A DNA stretch of 16,803 bases from Roseiarcus sp043739325 (GTDB lineage: Bacteria > Pseudomonadota > Alphaproteobacteria > Rhizobiales > Beijerinckiaceae): assembly GCA_043739325.1 (NCBI GenBank), contig JAYUFK010000097.1:1-16803 (forward strand). Direction: 5' to 3'. Shown in pieces: positions 12,465-16,803 of this stretch (its first letter is position 1; every line of letters begins with the position of its first letter). The notes beneath the pieces are model-generated. The model saw only the letters and a program-made list of their open reading frames with translations, did no database searches and had not been told where the DNA came from. A program made the position numbers and the translations under genes.

Positions 12465-15245
12465 ATGACCTCTCCCCCACCCGCCGCAACACGTTCGCGT
12501 CGCCCCTCCGCTGCGCCCAGGCGCAGTTTTGACCGCGCGCGCCTCGATGCCGACATCGCGGCTCTGGCGACGAAAGCGGGCGGCGATCTCACGACATTGA
12601 GAACTGGCGCGGTCGAAATCTTCCGCATTGCGCTCGACGAGGGCCGCGACGACGCCCGGCGCGCCCTCGAGGCCGGCGGCAAGGGACTCGCCTGCGCCGC
12701 CCGCATCAGCGACCTCGAAGACGAAATCATTCGCGCCATACACGACTTCGCCTTGCGCTATATCCATCCCGGTCTCAGCCATGCCGCCGCGCCAATCGGC
12801 ATCGCGGCGGTCGGCGGCTACGGCCGCGGCCAATTGGCGCCGGGGTCCGACATCGATCTGTTGTTCCTGCTGCCGGTCAAGCCGGAAGTCGAGACCAACA
12901 AGCTGATCGAAACGATCCTCTACATCCTATGGGATTTGCGCCAGAAGGTCGGGCACGCGACGCGTTCGATCGCCGAATGCCTGCGCCAGGCCAAGGCCGA
13001 TATCACGATCCGCACGACGCTGCTCGAGGCGCGCTTCATTCATGGCGACCGGGATTTGTTCGAGCAGATGCTGGTCGAGTTCGACCGCGAGATTGTTGCG
13101 CGCACCGCTCCGGAGTTTGTCGCCGCCAAACTTTCCGAACGCGACGCGCGGCTCAAACGCGTCGGCGCGTCGCGTTATGTCGTCGAGCCCAACGTCAAGG
13201 AGGGCAAGGGCGGACTGCGCGATCTCAACACGCTGTTCTGGATCGGCAAATATGTCTATCGCGTGCGCAATGGGCACGATCTTGTCGAGGCCGGGCTGTT
13301 CAGCGAGCGCGAGTTTGCACTGTTCGGGCGCTGCGAGGAATTTCTCTGGGCGGTTCGCTGCCACCTGCATTTCTACACGCAGCGCGCCGAGGACCGGCTG
13401 AGTTTCGACGTTCAGCGCGCCATCGCGCAGCGGCTTGGCTATAGCGCGCGCGCCGGCATGACCGAAGTCGAGCGTTTCATGAAACACTATTTCCTTGTCG
13501 CCAAGGATGTCGGCGATCTCACCGCCATTGTCTGCGCCGCGCTCGAGGAGCGACAGGCCAAGCCGAGGCCGGTGCTCGATCGATTTCTCGGGAGATTCCG
13601 GCGCAAGACAAGCGCCATCGCCGACGCCGCCGATTTCAAGGACGACTACGGCCGCATCAACGTGAAGCGCGACGACGTTTTCGAGCGCGATCCGATCAAC
13701 CTCATTCGCCTGTTCTGGGCGGCGGATCGCTCCAATCTCGCCATTCATCCCAACGCCACGCTGCTGGTGACGCTTTCGCTCAAGCGCATCGACGCGCGTC
13801 TGCGCGCCGATCCCGAAGCCAGTCGCCTGTTTCTCGAAATCCTGACTTCGCGCCGCTCGCCCGAGGCCGTACTGCGCCACATGAACGAGGCGGGTGTGCT
13901 TGGCCGTTTCATTCCCGACTTTGGCCGCGTCGTCGGGATGATGCAGTTCAGCATGTATCATCACTACACGGTCGACGAGCATCTGCTGCGCACGGTCGGC
14001 ATTCTCGCGGAGATCGAGGCGGGCCGCCTTGTCGAGGATCACCCGCTCGCCAGCGAATTCCTGCCTTCGATCGCACATCGCCGAGCGCTTTATGTCGCGG
14101 CGTTCCTGCATGACATCGCCAAGGGGCGCGGCGAAGACCATTCGATCGGCGGCGCGAAGGTAGCGCGTCATCTGGGGCCGCGCTTTGGCCTGACGCCGGT
14201 TGAAACCGACACCGTGGCGTGGCTTGTCGAGCAGCATCTGACGATGTCCAATACCGCCCAGAGCCGCGATCTCTCCGATCCGCGCACGGCCGAGAGTTTC
14301 GCCGCGACGGTGCAAACGCTGGAGCGGCTCAAATTGCTTCTTGTCTTGACGGTGTGTGACATCCGCGCCGTCGGCCCCGGCGTGTGGAATGGCTGGAAGG
14401 GCCAGTTGCTGCGCACGCTGTATTGGGAAACCGAGGTCGTGCTGAGCGGCGGTCATTCCTCGGCCGATCGCAATTCGCGTGTTCGCGCCGCTCAGGAAGA
14501 CCTGCGGCGCGCCCTGCCCGCATGGTCCGATCCGGATTTCGACGCCTATGCGGCGCGCCATTACCCCGCTTACTGGCTGAAAGTCGACCTGGCGCATCAG
14601 AGTGCGCATGCGCGGCTGCTCTACGCCATGGCCGCCGAAGTGCGCTCGCTGGCGACCGAAGTCGCGACCGACGCCTTTCGCGGCGTGACGGAGCTGACAA
14701 TTGTAGCGCCCGATCATCCCCGCCTGCTGTCGATTGTCGCGGGGGCCTGCGCCAGCGCTGGCGGCAATATCGTCGACGCGCAGATTTTCACGACCTCGGA
14801 CGGCCTAGCGCTCGACACCATCACCCTGTCGCGGGCGTTCGATCGCGACGAGGACGAGATGCGACGCGGCGTACGTATCGCCGCCAATATCGAGAAGACC
14901 CTGCGCGGCGAAGTGCGGCTGGGCGAAATGGTCGCCGCCAAGCGCAGCCGCGACGAACGCGCCAAGACCTTCGCGTTGGTCCCGGACGTGACGATCAGCA
15001 ATGCGCTGTCGAACCGCTACACCGTGATCGAGGTTTCCGGCCTCGACCGGCCTGGCCTCCTGTATGATCTGACGGCGGCGCTGTCGAAGCTCAATCTCAA
15101 TATCGGTTCGGCGCATATTGTGACGTTCGGCGAAAAAGCCGTCGATTCCTTCTATGTAACTGATCTGACCGGCCTTCAGATTGCTTCGGCGCCCCGTCAG
15201 GCGGCGATCAAGCGGCATCTGCTGGCGATTTTCGAGGCGCCTTGA
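12465..15245 (+). CDS. glnD: Bifunctional PII uridylyltransferase / uridylyl-removing enzyme GlnD
   Basis: GlnD senses glutamine and adds or removes UMP on PII proteins, the top of nitrogen control. The 926-aa product has all four parts. They are the nucleotidyltransferase with GGYGRGQLAPGSDID (catalytic D129 and D131), the GlnD helical region, the HD hydrolase domain with FLHDIAKGRGEDHS (H549, D550), and two C-terminal ACT domains (about 741-815 and 852-926) that bind glutamine. The frame is open upstream to 12339 inside gshB; ATG 12465 gives the normal alphaproteobacterial length, though its ribosome site is weak. Start is 58 bases after gshB. Confidence 0.97.
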   Translation: MTSPPPAATRSRRPSAAPRRSFDRARLDADIAALATKAGGDLTTLRTGAVEIFRIALDEGRDDARRALEAGGKGLACAARISDLEDEIIRAIHDFALRYIHPGLSHAAAPIGIAAVGGYGRGQLAPGSDIDLLFLLPVKPEVETNKLIETILYILWDLRQKVGHATRSIAECLRQAKADITIRTTLLEARFIHGDRDLFEQMLVEFDREIVARTAPEFVAAKLSERDARLKRVGASRYVVEPNVKEGKGGLRDLNTLFWIGKYVYRVRNGHDLVEAGLFSEREFALFGRCEEFLWAVRCHLHFYTQRAEDRLSFDVQRAIAQRLGYSARAGMTEVERFMKHYFLVAKDVGDLTAIVCAALEERQAKPRPVLDRFLGRFRRKTSAIADAADFKDDYGRINVKRDDVFERDPINLIRLFWAADRSNLAIHPNATLLVTLSLKRIDARLRADPEASRLFLEILTSRRSPEAVLRHMNEAGVLGRFIPDFGRVVGMMQFSMYHHYTVDEHLLRTVGILAEIEAGRLVEDHPLASEFLPSIAHRRALYVAAFLHDIAKGRGEDHSIGGAKVARHLGPRFGLTPVETDTVAWLVEQHLTMSNTAQSRDLSDPRTAESFAATVQTLERLKLLLVLTVCDIRAVGPGVWNGWKGQLLRTLYWETEVVLSGGHSSADRNSRVRAAQEDLRRALPAWSDPDFDAYAARHYPAYWLKVDLAHQSAHARLLYAMAAEVRSLATEVATDAFRGVTELTIVAPDHPRLLSIVAGACASAGGNIVDAQIFTTSDGLALDTITLSRAFDRDEDEMRRGVRIAANIEKTLRGEVRLGEMVAAKRSRDERAKTFALVPDVTISNALSNRYTVIEVSGLDRPGLLYDLTAALSKLNLNIGSAHIVTFGEKAVDSFYVTDLTGLQIASAPRQAAIKRHLLAIFEAP

Positions 15246-15268
15246 ATCGCCTCGATTTACTCGCGGCG

Positions 15269-15297
15269 CTTGATTTTTGCCGCTCCAGCCCTGATAT
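15269..15297 (+). promoter_or_regulatory. Possible heat-shock (RpoH) promoter of grpE
   Basis: CTTGA (15269-15273), 15 bp, and CCCTGATAT (15289-15297) resemble the RpoH-type pattern of CTTG at -35 and a CCC-led AT-rich -10. It lies 33 bp ahead of the grpE start in the 85-bp gap after glnD. The match is by eye and moderate. Confidence 0.4.
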
Positions 15298-15330
15298 CGG
15301 GCGCAAACCATTGCAGGAAAACGCACCCCC

Positions 15331-15936
15331 ATGAACGAAACGGTGAATTCCCCGGTCGACGAACCCGTGCCCGCCAACGCCAACAGCGCGAACGCGGAGG
15401 GACTAGCGAGCGATCCGGTAGCGGCGGAGCGCGATGGATTTGCGGTCGTCGAGGCCCTCAACGCGGAAAACGCCGCGCTGAAGGACCGGATGCTGCGCTC
15501 GCTGGCGGAGATGGAAAACCTGCGCCGCCGCACCGAGCGCGAAGTCGGCGACGCCAAGACCTACGGCGTGACGAGCTTCGCCCGCGACTTGCTCAACGTC
15601 GCCGATAATCTCGCCCGCGCGCTCGAACATATCCCGGCGGATGTTCGCGCCAATGCGGATGGCGAATTTAAAAGCCTGGTTGAGGGCGTCGAATTGACCG
15701 CGCGCGATCTCGCCGCTGTGCTGGGGCGCCACGGCGTCAAGCAGCTTGAGCCGCTCGGCGAGAAGTTCGATCCCAATTTCCATCAGGCGCTGTTTGAAGT
15801 GCCCAACGAGATGCTTCCGGCTGGCACGGTGACGCAGGTCGTCCAGAGCGGCTGGCGCATTGGCGAGCGCGTGCTGCGCCCCGCCAGCGTCGGCGTTTCC
15901 AAGGGCGGGCCGAAGACCGCGGTCGCGCCCGATTAA
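15331..15936 (+). CDS. grpE: Nucleotide exchange factor GrpE
   Basis: GrpE releases ADP from DnaK and so drives the Hsp70 cycle. The 201-aa product has a disordered acidic and alanine-rich N-terminus (about 1-38), a long coiled-coil helix (about 40-100: ENAALKDRMLRSLAEMENLRRRTERE), and the beta-wing domain with LEPLGEKFDPNFHQALFEVP and GWRIGERVLRPASVGVSKG, all typical. AGGAAA lies about eleven bases before the ATG. The dnaK/dnaJ genes are not adjacent. The stop overlaps the alkB stop on the other strand by four bases. Confidence 0.97.
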   Translation: MNETVNSPVDEPVPANANSANAEGLASDPVAAERDGFAVVEALNAENAALKDRMLRSLAEMENLRRRTEREVGDAKTYGVTSFARDLLNVADNLARALEHIPADVRANADGEFKSLVEGVELTARDLAAVLGRHGVKQLEPLGEKFDPNFHQALFEVPNEMLPAGTVTQVVQSGWRIGERVLRPASVGVSKGGPKTAVAPD

Positions 15937-16559
15937 GCCGCCGCGCCCGTCACCCGGCGCAGCGTCAAATTGATCCGCCCGCCCCCCTCGAGCAGCGTCG
16001 ATGTTCCCGGATAGAGTTTGTCGACGCCGTGGAACGCCAGCCGCGCGGGGCCGCCGAACGCCATTGCATCGCCAGAATGCAGACGGAACGAGCGCGTCGG
16101 CGCGGCGCGCTCAGTGCCGCCGATGCGGAACAGGCAGCTATCGCCCAGCGACAGCGACACCACCGGCGCGCCAAACTCCTCCTCGTCGCGATCCTGATGC
16201 AGGCCCATCCGCGCCGCCGCGTCGTAATAATTGACGAGGCAGGCTTGCGGCTCCGGCGCGCCGGGCGCAAGCGCGCTCCACGCCGCCAGAAGCTGCGCTG
16301 GCATTTCCGGCCACGGCGCGCCGGTCACTGGATGGGTCGGCTGGTAGCGATATCCCAGTTCGTCGGAGACCCAGCCAAGCAGGCCGCAATTGGTCATCCG
16401 CACCGAGAACGCCTTGCCGGTGCGCGGCATGCGCGGCTGGAACAATGGCGCGGCGCGCACGACCTCGCGGATGGCGTCGCGCAGCGCTTCCTGCGCCGGA
16501 CGATCAAGGAAACCGGGCGCGTGGACGACGCCGGGGGCGATCTGGATGACATCGGCCAT
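15933..16559 (-). CDS. alkB: DNA oxidative demethylase AlkB
   Basis: AlkB is the Fe(II)/2-oxoglutarate dioxygenase that directly reverses 1-methyladenine and 3-methylcytosine in DNA. The 208-aa product has the substrate-lid block FSVRMTNCGLLGWVSDELGY (51-70), the iron triad H121-x-D123 and H177 in GLHQDRDE and LAFHGVDKL, and the 2-oxoglutarate-binding RINLTLR (R195, R201). Length is close to the Escherichia coli enzyme. It is convergent with grpE, overlapping by four bases, and divergent from yebC. No other adaptive-response gene is visible here. Confidence 0.95.
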   Translation of the reverse strand: MADVIQIAPGVVHAPGFLDRPAQEALRDAIREVVRAAPLFQPRMPRTGKAFSVRMTNCGLLGWVSDELGYRYQPTHPVTGAPWPEMPAQLLAAWSALAPGAPEPQACLVNYYDAAARMGLHQDRDEEEFGAPVVSLSLGDSCLFRIGGTERAAPTRSFRLHSGDAMAFGGPARLAFHGVDKLYPGTSTLLEGGGRINLTLRRVTGAAA

Positions 16560-16685
16560 GCCGTATTGATTTTCCGCGATTGACGCGTTGGCGCCCGGCG
16601 GGCGCGCCTTCCCTTCGCTGAATCGCCAGCGTATATGTCGCGCCGTTTTTCATTGGCGCAAGGCGCGGAATCGCTCGGGGTTCAG

Positions 16686-16803
16686 ATGGCGGGTCATAGT
16701 CAGTTCAAGAACATCATGCACAAGAAGGGCAAGCAGGACGCGATCCGCTCCAAGCTGTTCTCCAAACTGGCGCGCGAAATCACCGTCGCCGCCAGGATGG
16801 GCC
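16686..16803 (+). CDS. yebC: YebC/PmpR family protein, 5' part
   Basis: The first 39 codons read MAGHSQFKNIMHKKGKQD, then a KLFSKLAREITVAA segment, the invariant N-terminus of the YebC/PmpR/TACO1 family. These proteins act in transcriptional control or in easing translation of difficult motifs. The gene runs off the window end. The start chosen fits the family, but an in-frame ATG at 16635 would add 17 residues (MSRRFSLAQGAESLGVQ). The neighbouring gap holds the stem-loops 16591-16605 and 16616-16631. Confidence 0.95.
   Translation, partial: MAGHSQFKNIMHKKGKQDAIRSKLFSKLAREITVAARMG

Noticed and set aside
12927..14717. Minus-strand open frame of 596 codons opposite glnD
   Set aside because: It is a mirror of the high-GC third-position bias of glnD, has no family motif, and the plus-strand GlnD motifs are complete.
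1..16803. CRISPR array, tRNA or rRNA genes
   Set aside because: No regularly spaced repeat, and no tRNA or rRNA signature, was seen on either strand.

Overview
The window looks like chromosomal DNA of an alphaproteobacterium of the Hyphomicrobiales (Rhizobiales), perhaps near Beijerinckiaceae or Methylocystaceae. This rests on high GC with strong GC3 bias from about 2.3 kb onward, alphaproteobacterial versions of MinCDE, GlnD, GshB and YebC, a lipoprotein/rsmI/yraN/gshB block, and a canonical CtrA box ahead of minC. The genus is inference; no rRNA or tRNA is present.

Layout. (1) 1-2300 is a visibly more AT-rich, gene-poor accessory stretch. It holds a REP-like palindrome, a candidate minus-strand small RNA ending in a clear intrinsic terminator, a small HTH gene with its own strong terminator, and a zinc-ribbon DUF4145 gene. 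That gene lies between two diverged 112-bp copies of a short element with inverted ends, and one copy abuts a truncated membrane-protein gene. (2) 2336-4172 is the cell-division operon minC-minD-minE. (3) 4291-8681 is a run of small stress and small-molecule response units: a LysE/RhtB exporter, a DGPF (YCII-related) protein coupled to an ECF42-type sigma factor, a TetR regulator with a VOC (glyoxalase-fold) protein, and a GyrI-like effector-binding protein. (4) 8718-11409 has a periplasmic-binding-fold lipoprotein divergent from rsmI-yraN. (5) 11456-16803 has gshB, glnD, grpE, a convergent alkB, and the first 39 codons of yebC.

How the genes work together. MinC, MinD and MinE form the oscillating inhibitor that keeps FtsZ from polar sites, and the CtrA box suggests the operon is tied to the cell cycle. 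The DGPF/ECF42 pair is translationally coupled and carries a TGTCGA-N17-CGTC promoter that fits autoregulation. The TetR/VOC pair is transcribed from a promoter whose spacer is a palindromic operator, so it is probably self-repressed. GlnD controls PII signalling of nitrogen status, GrpE serves DnaK, AlkB repairs alkylated DNA and GshB makes glutathione.

The most unusual content is in the first 2.1 kb: the paired 112-bp elements flanking a DUF4145 gene, the gene truncated at an element end, and the candidate small RNA. From about 2.3 kb on the genes are mostly conserved, and the interest lies in their regulatory sites.
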